Shown: piece after piece, positions 1-10,512 of the stretch
Layout: each line of letters opens with the position of its first letter
Position numbering within the stretch: position 1 is the stretch's first letter
Assembly: GCF_014174165.1 (NCBI RefSeq)
Contig: NZ_JABEQN010000026.1
Location: forward strand, 1-58,150
From: Gluconacetobacter dulcium
Lineage (GTDB): Bacteria; Pseudomonadota; Alphaproteobacteria; Acetobacterales; Acetobacteraceae
DNA: 58,150 nt
Direction of reading: 5' to 3'
Notes under the pieces: generated by a model
Told to the model about the DNA's origin: nothing
What the model saw: only the letters and a program-made list of their open reading frames with translations
The model's database searches: none
Program-made: the position numbers and the translations under genes

Positions 1-133
1 GGTCCATGGCAAAGGCACAGTTCGCCATTCTCTTCGGTGAACGCTTCGCGCGCGCCACCGTCTGATCAACAATGTGCTCAACGCCTCGCACACGAAATTC
101 CTGACAGTCCCACCCGAAGCGGATCTATCGTCG

Positions 134-415
134 TTACAAGGAGTTGGGCATGCAACTGCGCAACAAGATGCCCACCCGCGCGGCCTGTTCGGCCGGACGC
201 CGTGACGCATAGCGCCAGGTCTTCGGATCGATGCCGATCAGCTGGCAGGCCCATCGCTGCGAGTAATCCCGCTCCGTAATCGCCCAAGTCGCGGCCTCCC
301 GCCACAAGCCGGGGGGCACGAGTTTTTTGCCAGCAGTTCCTTCAGCGTCGAGACGTCCATCACGCTCTCCACCAGGAGTCACTTCAGCTTCGCGTTCTCT
401 AGAGAGCCGAGTCGT
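134..415 (-). mobile_element. IS3-family transposase remnant (orfA end / orfB start)
   Basis: On the minus strand the end of an IS3-type orfA can be read (ENAKLK, then a TGA, then MDVSTLKELLAKN). An A6 run follows (T6 on the plus strand, about 323-328) at the place where IS3 elements make their -1 frameshift. Then comes the orfB start, with REAATWAITERDYSQRWAC and IGIDPKTWRYASRRP, characteristic of the IS407/IS2-like orfB N-terminus. The reading frame is lost soon after RRP, so the catalytic DDE core is absent. The TGA inside orfA and the missing 3' half show a dead fragment. No terminal inverted repeat was identified. Confidence 0.7.
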
Positions 416-560
416 CAGATCGCGCCATTTTCACTGAGCAGCGAGGCTTGGAACGGCTATCACGCTATCGTGATAATGTCCCATTTTGTGCGCTAACTAC
501 GCTGCGCTTTCGCTCCCATTTGCATCCTATGTGCATCCTGCGCCGCATTCCGGGCACAAA

Positions 561-586
561 AAAAGCCACCCTTGAGGGTGGCTTTT
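561..586. terminator. Rho-independent terminator hairpin
   Basis: A perfect 11-bp inverted repeat (AAAAGCCACCC / GGGTGGCTTTT) around a TTGA loop, with an A-run on one side and a T-run on the other. It would work in either direction. No intact gene in the window ends at it, so it is probably left over from a gene lost when the flanking IS pieces arrived. Confidence 0.8.
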
Positions 587-678
587 CTTCTGTCTTTTCA
601 GACACTTAGCGTGTGGTTGCGGGGGCACGGTCTGGCCGATGCCGACATTCGTTGTCAGCAGTCATCTAGAGCCCGAAC

Positions 679-957
679 TCACAACCAGTAGCTAACGGCC
701 GCGACGAGGCAGATGGCGGCGTGGAAGTTAGTGGCATTGCGATCGTAACGTATCGCGACGCGGCGGAAGCCCTTGAGGCGGTTGAACATGCGTTCAATGG
801 CATTTCGCGTCCGATAAAGGACCGACGAAAAGCAGTTCCTCCAGACCCGGTTGGCCTTGGGCGGGATGTTTGGTGCGGCGCCCTCGCCCTCGATCTGTCG
901 ACGCACCGCGTTGGTGTCGTAGCCTTTGTCGCCGTGGATCAATCGCCCTCATGTCAG
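679..957 (-). mobile_element. IS5-family (IS427/IS1031-like) transposase, 3' fragment
   Basis: About 87 C-terminal residues of an IS5-type transposase are readable. Motifs are IHGDKGYDTNAVRRQIE, PPKANRVWRNCFSSVLYR, the DDE-E region RNAIERMFNRLKGFRRVAIRYD, and the ending AAVSYWL. A stop codon lies just upstream of the readable part and the N-terminal half is missing, so it is an inactive fragment. With the IS3 scrap at 134-415 it marks the left edge of the metal-resistance block as a recombination-prone junction. Confidence 0.8.
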
Positions 958-1073
958 ACATCGCGGAAAGGCGAAGTTGTTTGCGCAAGCGGACGTTCCG
1001 CCATTTCCTTCAAAACGTGCTAGTCGATAGCTGACGGTTGGCTCCTCCTACTGGATCATTCGAGAGAAATGGC

Positions 1074-3443
1074 ATGCAGCAGACACAGCAGCAGGACGAT
1101 CAAAATCCTTCCACGCTCGAGACAGTCTGGACCTGCCCCATGCATCCGGAAGTCAGGGAGACGCAGCCTGGGAAATGCCCGAAATGTGGCATGACGCTTC
1201 AGCAGGAGGACGAAACCGGCGCCATGCCGTCGATGCCGGGAATGAACAATCACCAGATGCGGCATGCTATGACGCGCCACGATCCGGAGCATGCGTCGCC
1301 GACTTCAATGAAGGCCGCGCTTCCTTCCGCCGGCTCACATACGATCTGGACCTGCCCGATGCATCCGCAGATCCGGCGGGACCATCCGGGAAACTGCCCG
1401 CTCTGCGGCATGGCGCTTGAGCCGGAGGAACCGGCGGGTCAGTCCGAGGAAAGCCCCGAACTGAAGGATTTCACGCGGCGTCTGATCGTGGCCGCGGCGC
1501 TCGCCGTTCCCCTTCTGATCGTCTCAATGGGCGGTGATGTCGGGCTGCGCCTCCTTCCGCCCGCTCTTTCACCTTGGATTCAGCTCGCGCTCACGCTGCC
1601 CATCGTCTGCTGGGCGGGACTACCATTCTTCCAGCGTGGCCTCGCCTCGCTGCGTACGCTGCACTTCAACATGTTCACCCTGATCATGTTCGGCGTCGGC
1701 GCGGCCTTCGGCTACAGCCTTGCCGCGACCTTTGTGCCCAATGCCTTTCCCGCGACCTTCCGGATGCCGGATGGCACGCTGCCCGTCTATTACGAGGCGG
1801 CGGGTGTCGTAGTGGCGCTGGTGCTGCTCGGCCAGGTGCTAGAACTGCGCGCCCGTGCGGCGACCGGCAACGCCATCCGCGCGCTGCTGGACCTCAAGCC
1901 GAAACAGGCGCACCGCATCGGTGCCGACGACAGGGAGCAGGATGTCCCGGTCGAGAACGTTATGAAAGGAGACCGGCTGCGCGTCCGGCCGGGAGAATCT
2001 GTCCCCGTTGACGGCACGGTACTGAACGGCGCGTCGAGCGTGGATGAATCCATGATCACCGGCGAGCCCGCGCCCGTCGAGAAGAAAGCCGGCGATCCGG
2101 TGACAGGGGGCACCATCAACGGCACAGGAAGTCTGGAGATCGAGGCGCAGGCGGTCGGCAGCGACACGATGCTGGCGCGCATCGTCAAGATGGTCGCCTC
2201 GGCCCAGCGCTCGCGCGCGCCGATCCAGACCGTCGCAGACCGCGTCTCGGGCTGGTTCGTGCCGCTGGTGCTTGCTGTCTCTATCGTGACCTTCATCGTC
2301 TGGTATGCCGTCGGTCCGGCGCCGCGCTTCGGTCACGCGCTGCTCAACGCGATTTCGGTACTGATCATCGCCTGCCCCTGCGCGCTGGGTCTGGCGACGC
2401 CGATGTCTGTGATGGTCGGCACCGGGCGCGGCGCGCGCGAGGGCGTGCTGGTGCGCGACGCGGGCGCATTGCAGGCACTGGACAAGGTGGACACGCTGGT
2501 CGTGGACAAGACTGGCACGCTGACTGAAGGGCACCCGAAGCTGATCGCGCTGGACGTCGCGGAGGGCTGGCAGGAGGATGAGGTGCTGCATCTGGCTGCG
2601 TCGGTCGAGGCGCAGTCGCAGCATCCGCTGGCGCAGGCCGTGGTCCGGGCGCTGAAGGAGCGCCACGGCGAACCCGCGCCGGTCGGGGATTTCGCCTCGC
2701 AGCCCGGTCTGGGCGTCAGCGGAAGAGTGGACGGGCATCAGGTGGTGATCGGCAATGCCGAACGGCTGAAGCAGGCGGGGGCCGATACCGCGCCGCTGGA
2801 GGCGACGGCCGGGGCGCGGCGTCAGGACGGCGCGGGCGTGATGTTCGTCGCCATTGATGGCAGGTTGGCTGGGCTGATCGCGGTGGCCGATCCCCTGCGG
2901 GCGGATACGAAGGCGGCGCTCGCGGCCCTGCACGCCGACGGGTTGCGCATCGTTATGCTCACGGGCGACAATGAGGCGACTGCAGCGGCTGTGGCGAAGG
3001 TCGCTGGGAATATTGCCGAAATCCATGCCGGACTGAAGCCGCAGGACAAGGCGGACATTATCCGGAGGCTTGAGGCAGCGGGGGCGCATGTGGCGATGAT
3101 GGGGGATGGCGTGAACGATGCTCCCGCGCTCGCCGCCGCGTCCGTCGGCATTGCCATGGGTACGGGAACGGACGTTGCCATCGAGAGCGCGGGGATTACG
3201 CTGGCCCATGGCAGTCTCGGCGCGCTGGTTCGTGCCCGGACTCTGGCGCATGACACGATGCACAACATCCGGCAGAATCTGGCGTTCTCGTTTCTGTTCA
3301 ACGGGATCGGCATCCCTGTGGCGGCAGGTGTCCTCTACCCGGTATTCGGGCTTCTGTTGTCGCCCATGATCGGAGGCGCGGCCATGGCGCTCTCCTCCGT
3401 CACGGTCATCACCAACGCGCTGCGGCTTGGAAAAACCCCGTGA
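1074..3443 (+). CDS. Copper-type P1B ATPase with two N-terminal heavy-metal-binding domains
   Basis: Inner-membrane, ATP-driven exporter of Cu(I)/Ag(I)-type metal, 789 aa. It starts with two heavy-metal-binding modules of the WTCPMHP...CPKCGM type (about residues 19-45 and 90-116) with a Met/His-rich linker. These replace the usual ferredoxin-like MXCXXC domains. Then come the membrane segments, the actuator loop with GESVPVDG and TGEP, the metal site CPC in [11 protein letters not shown] (about 433-435), the phosphorylation motif DKTGT (about 478), and the hinge [10 protein letters not shown]. The ATG at 1074 is preferred because GAGAG lies 5-9 bp upstream; an in-frame TTG at 1038 lacks such a site. 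The stop overlaps the next gene's GTG start, so the two are coupled. No metal-responsive regulator is adjacent. CPC fits Cu+/Ag+, but substrate is inference. Confidence 0.93.
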   Translation: MQQTQQQDDQNPSTLETVWTCPMHPEVRETQPGKCPKCGMTLQQEDETGAMPSMPGMNNHQMRHAMTRHDPEHASPTSMKAALPSAGSHTIWTCPMHPQIRRDHPGNCPLCGMALEPEEPAGQSEESPELKDFTRRLIVAAALAVPLLIVSMGGDVGLRLLPPALSPWIQLALTLPIVCWAGLPFFQRGLASLRTLHFNMFTLIMFGVGAAFGYSLAATFVPNAFPATFRMPDGTLPVYYEAAGVVVALVLLGQVLELRARAATGNAIRALLDLKPKQAHRIGADDREQDVPVENVMKGDRLRVRPGESVPVDGTVLNGASSVDESMITGEPAPVEKKAGDPVTGGTINGTGSLEIEAQAVGSDTMLARIVKMVASAQRSRAPIQTVADRVSGWFVPLVLAVSIVTFIVWYAVGPAPRFGHALLNAISVLIIACPCALGLATPMSVMVGTGRGAREGVLVRDAGALQALDKVDTLVVDKTGTLTEGHPKLIALDVAEGWQEDEVLHLAASVEAQSQHPLAQAVVRALKERHGEPAPVGDFASQPGLGVSGRVDGHQVVIGNAERLKQAGADTAPLEATAGARRQDGAGVMFVAIDGRLAGLIAVADPLRADTKAALAALHADGLRIVMLTGDNEATAAAVAKVAGNIAEIHAGLKPQDKADIIRRLEAAGAHVAMMGDGVNDAPALAAASVGIAMGTGTDVAIESAGITLAHGSLGALVRARTLAHDTMHNIRQNLAFSFLFNGIGIPVAAGVLYPVFGLLLSPMIGGAAMALSSVTVITNALRLGKTP

Positions 3444-4735
3444 TACAAACGTCTGAAAACGATCCTCCCTGCGGCCTGACGATTCTTTCGTTGCTGTCGA
3501 TCCTGACGGGCCTCGTCGCGGGCGTGATCTGCGGATCGTTCCGGCTGCTCCTCGAATGGTCTGACGGGTTGCGCACGGCGTTCGCTCTTGGTCCGTGGCA
3601 CGGCTTTCCGGCCGGCTTGCTCCTGATTCTGGCATCGAGCCTTGCCTCCTTCCTTGCGGCGCTGATGGTGCGGCGGCTGGCCCCGCTCGCCTCTGGCAGC
3701 GGTATTCCGCATGTCGAGGCTGTCCTGGCCGGATCGACCACGCCCGCTTCGGCTGGTCTGATACCTGTGAAATTCGTCGGTGGTCTGCTTGCGATTGGTG
3801 GCGGGCTGGCACTCGGGCGCGAAGGACCGAGCGTGCAGATGGGGGCAACGGCTGCGAACACAATCGGCCGCGTGCTCCGGCTCGGCCGGTCGGACTGTCG
3901 GGTCTTGCTGGCGGCGGGCGCCGGGGCGGGTCTCGCGACCGCGTTCAACGCGCCGGGGGCAGGGGCCATCTTCGTTCTGGAAGAACTCGTCGGCCGCTTC
4001 GAAGCCCGCACTGTCTGTTCGGCACTGGGAGCCTCCGTCTCCGCCATTCTCGTGGCCCGCGCCATGCTGGGTGGGAACCCGGATTTCATGGTCTCTGTAG
4101 CGCCCGCAGTGATCGACGTTTCGACCCAGCTCCTGTTTCTGCTGACCGGGCTCGCGATGGGTGTCCTCTCCGTCCTGTATAACCGGACTGTCCTTACAAC
4201 ACTGCGGTTCGCGGAAGGTCTACCGGTCGGAGTGGAGACGCGCGCGGCGCTGATCGGCGCTCTGGCAGGCGTCATCGTCTGGCTGACCCCGCATCTGGCG
4301 GGAGGCGGAGACTGGCTGACGCAAAGCGCGATCAATGGCACCATCGCATGGTCGGTCATCTCGGGGCTGTTCGTCTTGCGTCTGGCTCTGGGAGCGCTCT
4401 CCTATGCGGCCGCGACGCCGGGCGGCCTGTTTGCGCCCATGCTGGCGCTCGGCGCACTTGCCGGGCTCGGCTGCGGCGATATCGCACATGTGCTTGAACC
4501 GCGTCTGGCGGGCGATACCGCTCCCTTCGTTATTGTCGGAATGGCGGCGATGTTCGCTGGGTCCGTCCGTGCGCCTCTGACGGGAATCATTCTCGTCACG
4601 GAGATGACCAATGCGACCAGCCTGCTGCTGCCGCTTCTCTCCGGGAGCTTCGCCGCGATGCTAGTCGCGGACGGCATGCAGGAGGCGCCTATCTACGAAG
4701 CCCTCCGCAACCGGGCCGCCGTCGCCAAACGCTAA
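3440..4735 (+). CDS. ClC-family chloride channel / Cl-/H+ antiporter
   Basis: 431-residue integral membrane protein of the ClC family. The selectivity-filter motifs are all present: [16 protein letters not shown] with the gating glutamate, and GGLFAPML. The second glutamate of proton-coupled exchangers is also seen (VLEELVGRF), which favours a Cl-/H+ exchanger over a channel. It lacks cytoplasmic CBS domains, as usual for short bacterial forms. The GTG start overlaps the ATPase stop by 4 bp, so the two are translationally coupled. The pairing suggests counter-ion or pH balancing during metal export, which is inference. Confidence 0.92.
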   Translation: MIQTSENDPPCGLTILSLLSILTGLVAGVICGSFRLLLEWSDGLRTAFALGPWHGFPAGLLLILASSLASFLAALMVRRLAPLASGSGIPHVEAVLAGSTTPASAGLIPVKFVGGLLAIGGGLALGREGPSVQMGATAANTIGRVLRLGRSDCRVLLAAGAGAGLATAFNAPGAGAIFVLEELVGRFEARTVCSALGASVSAILVARAMLGGNPDFMVSVAPAVIDVSTQLLFLLTGLAMGVLSVLYNRTVLTTLRFAEGLPVGVETRAALIGALAGVIVWLTPHLAGGGDWLTQSAINGTIAWSVISGLFVLRLALGALSYAAATPGGLFAPMLALGALAGLGCGDIAHVLEPRLAGDTAPFVIVGMAAMFAGSVRAPLTGIILVTEMTNATSLLLPLLSGSFAAMLVADGMQEAPIYEALRNRAAVAKR

Positions 4736-4737
4736 CT

Positions 4738-4779
4738 GGGCGAGCAGTACATCTCGCCCGCTCGGTGCTTACACCGAGT
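4738..4779. terminator. Tandem hairpins after the ATPase-ClC operon
   Basis: Two perfect 7-bp stems lie directly behind the ClC stop codon: GGGCGAG (4738-4744) with CTCGCCC (4753-4759), and CTCGGTG (4761-4767) with CACCGAG (4772-4778). There is no following T-tract, so this may be a factor-dependent end or an RNA-stabilising structure rather than a classical terminator. Confidence 0.4.
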
Positions 4780-4879
4780 GTCGCCGTGAACCATCATCGT
4801 TCAGCACGATGCCTTCGCCAAAATGACAGGCACGTGTCTGTTCATTGGCGACGATTCTGCTGGACGCAGAACCACCCGC

Positions 4880-4903
4880 GACGCAGACGCAGACGCAGAC
4901 GCA
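4880..4903. repeat. Hexanucleotide tandem repeat, (GACGCA)x4
   Basis: Four head-to-tail copies of GACGCA in the 250-bp spacer between the ClC gene and the convergent RND gene. It could vary in copy number by slippage. No gene crosses it. Confidence 0.8.
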
Positions 4904-4985
4904 TTAGTAAAGCATAATGTGCTTGCGCGATTGCGGTCTGGCTGATGCCAATACTCGCTCGCTACGATAATATAAACATAAGATA

Positions 4986-7900
4986 TTATCGCGCCTTTTC
5001 CCGCCAGCTATTGAGCTTGATGTAGAAAGCCGGCAGAACAAGTAGGGTAAGCGCAGTACATGAAACCAGACCGCCGATAACGACTGTCGCCAGTGGTTTC
5101 TCCACCTCTGCACCTTCACTCATAGAAAATGCGGTGGGAAAAAAGCCGAGGCATGCGACAGAAGCGGTGGCCATGACGGGGCGGAAGCGTTCCCGTGCCG
5201 CCCTCGTCGCTGCCGTGAATCCATCGAAGCCATTACGACGTTTTTCAATGATCCAGGAGACGAGAACAACACCGTTGAGCGTGGCCACCCCAAACAACGC
5301 AATGAAGCCAATGCCAGCCGAAATACTGAATGGCATTCCGCGTAACCAAAGTGCAATGATGCCGCCCGTTGCGGCGAATGGCAGATTGATGAAAACGAGT
5401 CCTGCCAGCCAGGGGTCGCCCAATGCCAGCAGAAGCAGCAGGAAAATCAGTACGAGGGTAATTGGGACCACGATTTCGAGACGGGCGACGGCCGTCTGGA
5501 GATTACGGAACTGTCCGCTCCATTCCACCCGATAGCCGGACGGAAGCTGTATCTTGTCCGCAACACTTTTCTGTGCCGCCTGAACAAAAGATGCCAGATC
5601 GCGTCCGCGTACATTGGCCTGTACCATCATGCGGCGTTCGCCTTGATCGCGGCGGATGGCGGCCGGCCCGTCATCCAGTGCGATATGGGCTACCAGAGAC
5701 AGTTCGAGGACATGATCGTCGCGCGTCAGAACCGGCAATTGACGCAGTTGTGACAGGCTATTGCGACTGTCAGCGCCGAAGCGCACCTCCGTCGGCACCA
5801 AGGCGCCGTTAATAGAGACGGGTGGACCGACATGGCCACCCACCGCTTCAATCACATCAAGGACTTCCGCGGTCGACACATTCAGCCGACCAGCGGCCGC
5901 GCGATCGACATCGATATGCAGATACGGGATGGTACCGACATCCTGCGGAGCCACATCGGCAGCGCCGGGCACGGCGGCGATCGCCTCCGAAATCCGCGCG
6001 GTAAGTGTCGAGAGGTTTTTCAGGTCCGGGCCATAGACGCCTACGGCGATCTGCGAGCGCACACCGGACTGAAGATCGTCCATGCGCATCTGGATGGGCT
6101 GACTCCAGTTATAAAGCGAACCAGGATTGTTCTTCCGCAGTGCTGTGTCGAAGGCGCGCACCAAGCCGTCCTGCGTCGACGACGTTTTCCACTCGGAGCG
6201 CGGCTTGAGCAGAATATAGGTATCGGTCTGCTCGCCGCCCTGGGGATCGGTCGGAATGGTGGAAGTGCCAGTATTGCTGACAACGGTCCGGATGTCGGGA
6301 AAGGTGCGCAATGTTCGTTCGATCGCATCAACCGAGCGGAGCGAAGCAGCCAACGAGATACCTGGCAAACGCGTCGAGGTGACGACGAGATCGCCTTCCT
6401 GAAGCTGGGGGATGAATTCGCCCCCCAGCCGTGTCGCCATAAAACCCGACAGACCAAGAATGGTTAAAGCGATCACGGTTACGCGTCCCGTATGCGCGAC
6501 GCAGTAGCGCGAGGCGGGCAGAAAACCACGGCGCAGAAGCGCAATAAAGCGCGTGTCGTGAGCGCTTTCATCATCTGCCTCGTCATCATGCGCTTCCGCA
6601 TAATGGGGACGGATCAGCATCAAGGAAAGGGCCGGGATACAGACGAGCGAGAACGCGAGCGAGGCGAGGAGGCCAAGAATGATGGTCTCCGCCATCGGCC
6701 TGAACATTCGGCCTTCAATGCCTTCGAGGGTCAGAATCGGCAGGTAGACGAGAATGATGATAAGAATCGCAAAGGTAACCGGGCGGGCGACGAGTGCGAC
6801 GACTTGAGCGATGCTATCGCCAAAGCTGCTCCCCGGCGCGAGGCGACGGCTCATGACACTTTCGACGATCACAAGAGCACTGTCGACGATCATGCCGAAA
6901 TCGATCGCGCCCAGGCTTAGGAGATTGGCGGAAATTCCCAGGTGATTCATCCCCACCATTGCGCACAGCAGGGAGAACGGTATGACCGAAATGATGACGA
7001 GTGAGGCCCTCCAGTTGCCGATGACAACCATCAATACCGCGAAGACCAATATGGCGCCCATGACCAGATTGTCGCGGACGGTCATGATGGTGACATTCGT
7101 GAGTGTCGAACGGCTGTAATAGGGTTCAAGCGTAATGCCTTGGGGTAGGCTGTGCATCACCTTGGGCAAGGCGGCCTTGATAGCCGCCAGGGTCTTCTTG
7201 GCGTTTGCGCCTTCACGCAGAAGAATGACGGCATTGACGATCTCGCCATTGCCATCCCTAGTGACGGCGCCGAGGCGCGGCAACTGCCCTTCATGAACAC
7301 GGCCGAGTTCGCGGATATGAACTGCCGCACCGTTCGCGCCGCTCCAGACCTGGATATCACCGAACTCTTCCAGACTGTCGATCAGCGACCGACCGCCTAT
7401 GATATGCTGCTCGTCGTTCTGCTCCAGCCATGCGCCGCCCGCAGCTTCGTCTCCACTATCGACTGCCTTGAAGACATCGGAAACAGATATGCCATAACGA
7501 CGAAGAACGAGGGGGTTTAGTTCCACCTCATAGGTCTGGGACGCTCCCCCGTTGACGTTGACGTCAACCACGCCAGGAATAAGGCGCAGCTTTGGGACCA
7601 CGTTCCACGTCATGATCGTGTTGAGTTCGGCGAGCGAGTGTCCGGCGCCGTGAATCTGGAGCTGAAGGATCTCGCCCATGCCGGTCGTCATCGGTCCCAT
7701 GCTGAGGGATGCATGCTCGACAGGAATTGCGTTGCGCGCTTCGGTCAGCCGTTGTGAGACGAGTTCGCGAGCCCGGTAGATGTCTGTGCCGTCATCGAAC
7801 TGGAGGTAGAGAACCGACACACCGGTCCGCGACACGGAGCGCATTGAGCCCAAGCCCACGACGCTGGAGAGTACAGTCTCTACTGGCACGGTGACGAGGC

Positions 7901-8081
7901 GTTCGATTTCCTGTGTCGGGAGGCCAGGGGCGCTGACCGAGACCAAAACCTGTCGTGGAGAAATGTCCGGCACTGGTTCGACCGGCAGGGATCGCAGGTC
8001 GAAAATCCCGGCGATCATGATCAGGATAACTGCGCCGAGCAGAGCCTTGCGCCCCGCTAGCAGTTTCAGGACAAAATTCAT
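4986..8081 (-). CDS. Heavy-metal RND efflux pump, inner-membrane subunit (CzcA/CusA family)
   Basis: 1031-residue proton-driven pump of the HME-RND family, which moves divalent or monovalent metal ions out through a tripartite complex. Family marks are the N-terminal transmembrane helix, the porter opening LPVEPVPDISPRQV, and the helix-IV motif DFGMIVDSALVIVES (about residue 395), whose Asp-Asp-Glu pattern is the heavy-metal signature. Two sets of membrane segments are separated by large periplasmic loops. Length equals the family norm. It is the last of three genes with 4-bp ATGA overlaps (9277-9280 and 8078-8081). The substrate (Co/Zn/Cd against Cu/Ag) cannot be read with certainty. Confidence 0.92.
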   Translation of the reverse strand: MNFVLKLLAGRKALLGAVILIMIAGIFDLRSLPVEPVPDISPRQVLVSVSAPGLPTQEIERLVTVPVETVLSSVVGLGSMRSVSRTGVSVLYLQFDDGTDIYRARELVSQRLTEARNAIPVEHASLSMGPMTTGMGEILQLQIHGAGHSLAELNTIMTWNVVPKLRLIPGVVDVNVNGGASQTYEVELNPLVLRRYGISVSDVFKAVDSGDEAAGGAWLEQNDEQHIIGGRSLIDSLEEFGDIQVWSGANGAAVHIRELGRVHEGQLPRLGAVTRDGNGEIVNAVILLREGANAKKTLAAIKAALPKVMHSLPQGITLEPYYSRSTLTNVTIMTVRDNLVMGAILVFAVLMVVIGNWRASLVIISVIPFSLLCAMVGMNHLGISANLLSLGAIDFGMIVDSALVIVESVMSRRLAPGSSFGDSIAQVVALVARPVTFAILIIILVYLPILTLEGIEGRMFRPMAETIILGLLASLAFSLVCIPALSLMLIRPHYAEAHDDEADDESAHDTRFIALLRRGFLPASRYCVAHTGRVTVIALTILGLSGFMATRLGGEFIPQLQEGDLVVTSTRLPGISLAASLRSVDAIERTLRTFPDIRTVVSNTGTSTIPTDPQGGEQTDTYILLKPRSEWKTSSTQDGLVRAFDTALRKNNPGSLYNWSQPIQMRMDDLQSGVRSQIAVGVYGPDLKNLSTLTARISEAIAAVPGAADVAPQDVGTIPYLHIDVDRAAAGRLNVSTAEVLDVIEAVGGHVGPPVSINGALVPTEVRFGADSRNSLSQLRQLPVLTRDDHVLELSLVAHIALDDGPAAIRRDQGERRMMVQANVRGRDLASFVQAAQKSVADKIQLPSGYRVEWSGQFRNLQTAVARLEIVVPITLVLIFLLLLLALGDPWLAGLVFINLPFAATGGIIALWLRGMPFSISAGIGFIALFGVATLNGVVLVSWIIEKRRNGFDGFTAATRAARERFRPVMATASVACLGFFPTAFSMSEGAEVEKPLATVVIGGLVSCTALTLLVLPAFYIKLNSWREKAR

Positions 8082-9280
8082 TTCTCCACCTGCCCGCTCT
8101 GGGGCGTCGGATTAAGCAGAGCCTGGGATTTGAGAATGAAACTGCCGTGCGTAACGACGATCTCGCCTGCCTCGACACCTTGAGTAAGGACGGTGCGACC
8201 GTCCAACGAGGGGCCGACAACGACATGCCGTGCCGCATAGTGATCCGGACCGGTTTGCACAAAAACGCACTTTTGTCCGGCAATCGTCTGTAAGGCGGAG
8301 GTGGGGATGACCTGACCGGCAACGGGGTGAGAGAAAAAGAGTCGCGTTCGAGCTAGCATGCCCGGACGCAGTGCTGACTGCGCGTTCGGCACTAGACTGC
8401 GTACCAGGACGCGGCGTGTCCCTATATCCACGCCGCCTTCGATCAGATCGATCCGGGAGGCTATCGGATCGTCCACTCCACGGAGCCAGGTCTGCTGTTG
8501 CCCGCCAATGGCCAGCTTGCCTGCATCTTCGGTCGAGACTTCCGAAATGACCCAGACCGAATTCAGGTTGTCGATTTCGATGGGAATCGCCGGGGTCGTC
8601 GCGATGGCTTCGCCGATACTGATATTGACGTGCCTGACGATTCCATTGACCGGAGAGATGACAGTGGATGAGAGGCCGTCAACTTTCTCGATCGGAGATG
8701 AAAACCTCCCCATGCGCTCTTTCTCGTTCTGTACCTGAGCTTTGCGCTGAGAGACGAGCGCGTGCATCTCAGTCATGCGTGCCTGACGCCTCTCCGCTTC
8801 GCCTGCCGCGATGACACCGCCGCGCAGGCGCTCACCGCGTTGCCATGCGAGAACTGCGTCGCGTTCCTCTGCCTCCGCCTGCCGGAGAGCGTCCTCTGCG
8901 GATACAAGGCGTTGGCGTTCGTCGCTTAGACTGAAATCGTCATACCGCATCAGAGCATCGCCAGGCTTGACGATTTGACCAGGGGTAACGAGGACGTCCA
9001 TGACGCGTCCGGTACCAACAGGCCGGATACGGCTAATCCGCCGTTCGTCAGCGGCGACATAAGCCTGAGCTTCGATATAGTTGTGTAAGGCCCCAGGCTC
9101 GGCCTTTGCGGTTTCGATGCCCTCGCGCGTCAGAGCGGCTGGCGCGATGATCACTGGCCCTTTTGGCCAGCGCTCCTGTGCCCAAGCGACAGGCATGAAT
9201 GCCATCATTATACCAAGCAGAGTTACGCCCAGGACGAAAAGCGTACCGACACCAGTCTGACGTTTGCAAAAAAAATTCAT
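8078..9280 (-). CDS. RND efflux periplasmic adaptor (CzcB/HlyD family)
   Basis: 400-residue membrane-fusion protein linking the inner-membrane pump to the outer-membrane channel. It has an N-terminal hydrophobic export segment ending near VAWAQ, a split lipoyl/barrel-sandwich domain (RIRPVGTGRVMDVLVTPGQ and VISPVNGIVRHVNI), an Ala/Glu/Arg-rich alpha-helical hairpin between them (about 125-190), and C-terminal beta-barrel and membrane-proximal parts. It lacks the His-rich N-terminal extension of some CzcB proteins. It overlaps both neighbours by 4 bp. Confidence 0.9.
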   Translation of the reverse strand: MNFFCKRQTGVGTLFVLGVTLLGIMMAFMPVAWAQERWPKGPVIIAPAALTREGIETAKAEPGALHNYIEAQAYVAADERRISRIRPVGTGRVMDVLVTPGQIVKPGDALMRYDDFSLSDERQRLVSAEDALRQAEAEERDAVLAWQRGERLRGGVIAAGEAERRQARMTEMHALVSQRKAQVQNEKERMGRFSSPIEKVDGLSSTVISPVNGIVRHVNISIGEAIATTPAIPIEIDNLNSVWVISEVSTEDAGKLAIGGQQQTWLRGVDDPIASRIDLIEGGVDIGTRRVLVRSLVPNAQSALRPGMLARTRLFFSHPVAGQVIPTSALQTIAGQKCVFVQTGPDHYAARHVVVGPSLDGRTVLTQGVEAGEIVVTHGSFILKSQALLNPTPQSGQVEK

Positions 9281-10512
9281 GGTGTCTGGCCCGACATGAG
9301 GAGGATACGAACGAGAGAGGCGCGCCAGATGACATCTGCCTGCGCCAGACGCTGGCTGGCTTCAAGTTCTCCCCGTCGCGCGCGAATATATTCTATGATT
9401 GGCGTTTCGCCGGCGCGCCACGCTGCGTCGAGTTGGACTGCCCGTTTCCGTAAGGCATCGTGGGACGCGCGTGCATGTTTCGTCACGACGATGGCGGAGG
9501 CCATTTGCGCGCGGATACGGCGATATTCCACTGCCACCTTCCGACGAGCAAGCTCTGCGTCACGTCGCGCCGCGCCGATCGCGCTGACATCCTTCATCAG
9601 TTTTGGTGTATTTCGTGCCGCGCTTGGCAGTGGAACCTGGAATTGCACTCCGACCTGAGTATCCCAGGGGCTGTCATACTGTTCCTGACGCGACACCTGG
9701 ATGCCGATCTGCGGATTGGGCATGTAGGAATGCCGGGTCAGGTCGAACGCCGTCTGTGCTTCATGCGTCAGACTGTTTGCCAGAGCGATCCGAGGATCGT
9801 TGTCGGGGTCGAGCCGGAATTTGCGGACGGACAGCATTCGGCCGTCGATCGATAGCAGGTCCGGGATCTCATCCGAGCCGGTGGCTGTTTCCAGTTCCGC
9901 GCGCGCCACATCCAAGGATTGACGACGTTCCGCAACCTGCGCCTCAAAGTCTTCTTTTTCTGCTTCGACAGCCTCCTCGTCTGCGGGCGAGACTTCACCC
10001 GCTCTTACGGCCCGGCGCGAGGTCGTCAAAGTCTGATCTAGCAGGGAGACCATCTCGTCGAGATTGGCGATTTCGAGCGAAAGGGACGTCGCCAGACTCG
10101 TCAAGTCAAGCACACGAACACTGACCAGCAATCTTTGGACCTTGATGCGCGCATCGGCGACCGCTGTGCCCGCTTCTGCGTTACGTACGCTGGCTTTACC
10201 CTGGCCCGGAAGCCAAAGGGGAACGCTGATGCCGCCCTGATAGGTAGTATAGCCTACCTTGCTGCCAATGAAGTGATCGTCGAGATATTGGCCGCTCAAT
10301 ACGGGGCCGGAAGGAAACCAAGCATCAAGCGCACGTGCCGTCTTCTGACTTGTCTGGTGGTCAATGTCGGCTGAGTGCGTTTCAGGATCGCGCGAACGAG
10401 CAGCTATAATGGCATCGTGGAGACTCTCCGCCCGACCATGTGACATATTTACAGCAATTGCCGCACAAACAAAGATGAAACTGCCTATGACTCTTCTTTT
10501 TATCAAAGTCAT
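9277..10512 (-). CDS. RND efflux outer-membrane factor (CzcC/TolC family)
   Basis: 411-residue TolC-like protein that forms the outer-membrane exit duct. It has a signal peptide (about residues 1-28, ending near HGRAES) and two repeats of long amphipathic helices typical of the OEP fold. It is the first gene of the three-gene operon; the 167-bp AT-rich spacer upstream (10513-10679) should hold the promoter. I see no clear MerR- or CopR-type operator there. Confidence 0.88.
   Translation of the reverse strand: MTLIKRRVIGSFIFVCAAIAVNMSHGRAESLHDAIIAARSRDPETHSADIDHQTSQKTARALDAWFPSGPVLSGQYLDDHFIGSKVGYTTYQGGISVPLWLPGQGKASVRNAEAGTAVADARIKVQRLLVSVRVLDLTSLATSLSLEIANLDEMVSLLDQTLTTSRRAVRAGEVSPADEEAVEAEKEDFEAQVAERRQSLDVARAELETATGSDEIPDLLSIDGRMLSVRKFRLDPDNDPRIALANSLTHEAQTAFDLTRHSYMPNPQIGIQVSRQEQYDSPWDTQVGVQFQVPLPSAARNTPKLMKDVSAIGAARRDAELARRKVAVEYRRIRAQMASAIVVTKHARASHDALRKRAVQLDAAWRAGETPIIEYIRARRGELEASQRLAQADVIWRASLVRILLMSGQTP

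Noticed and set aside
1839-3863. 674-codon minus-strand frame opposite the P-type ATPase
   Set aside because: Pure antisense shadow of a well-supported ATPase gene; Arg/Gln/Pro-rich with no domains.
4880-4903. GACGCA tandem repeats as a possible CRISPR or iteron array
   Set aside because: Only four contiguous 6-bp units with no spacers; simple sequence repeat.
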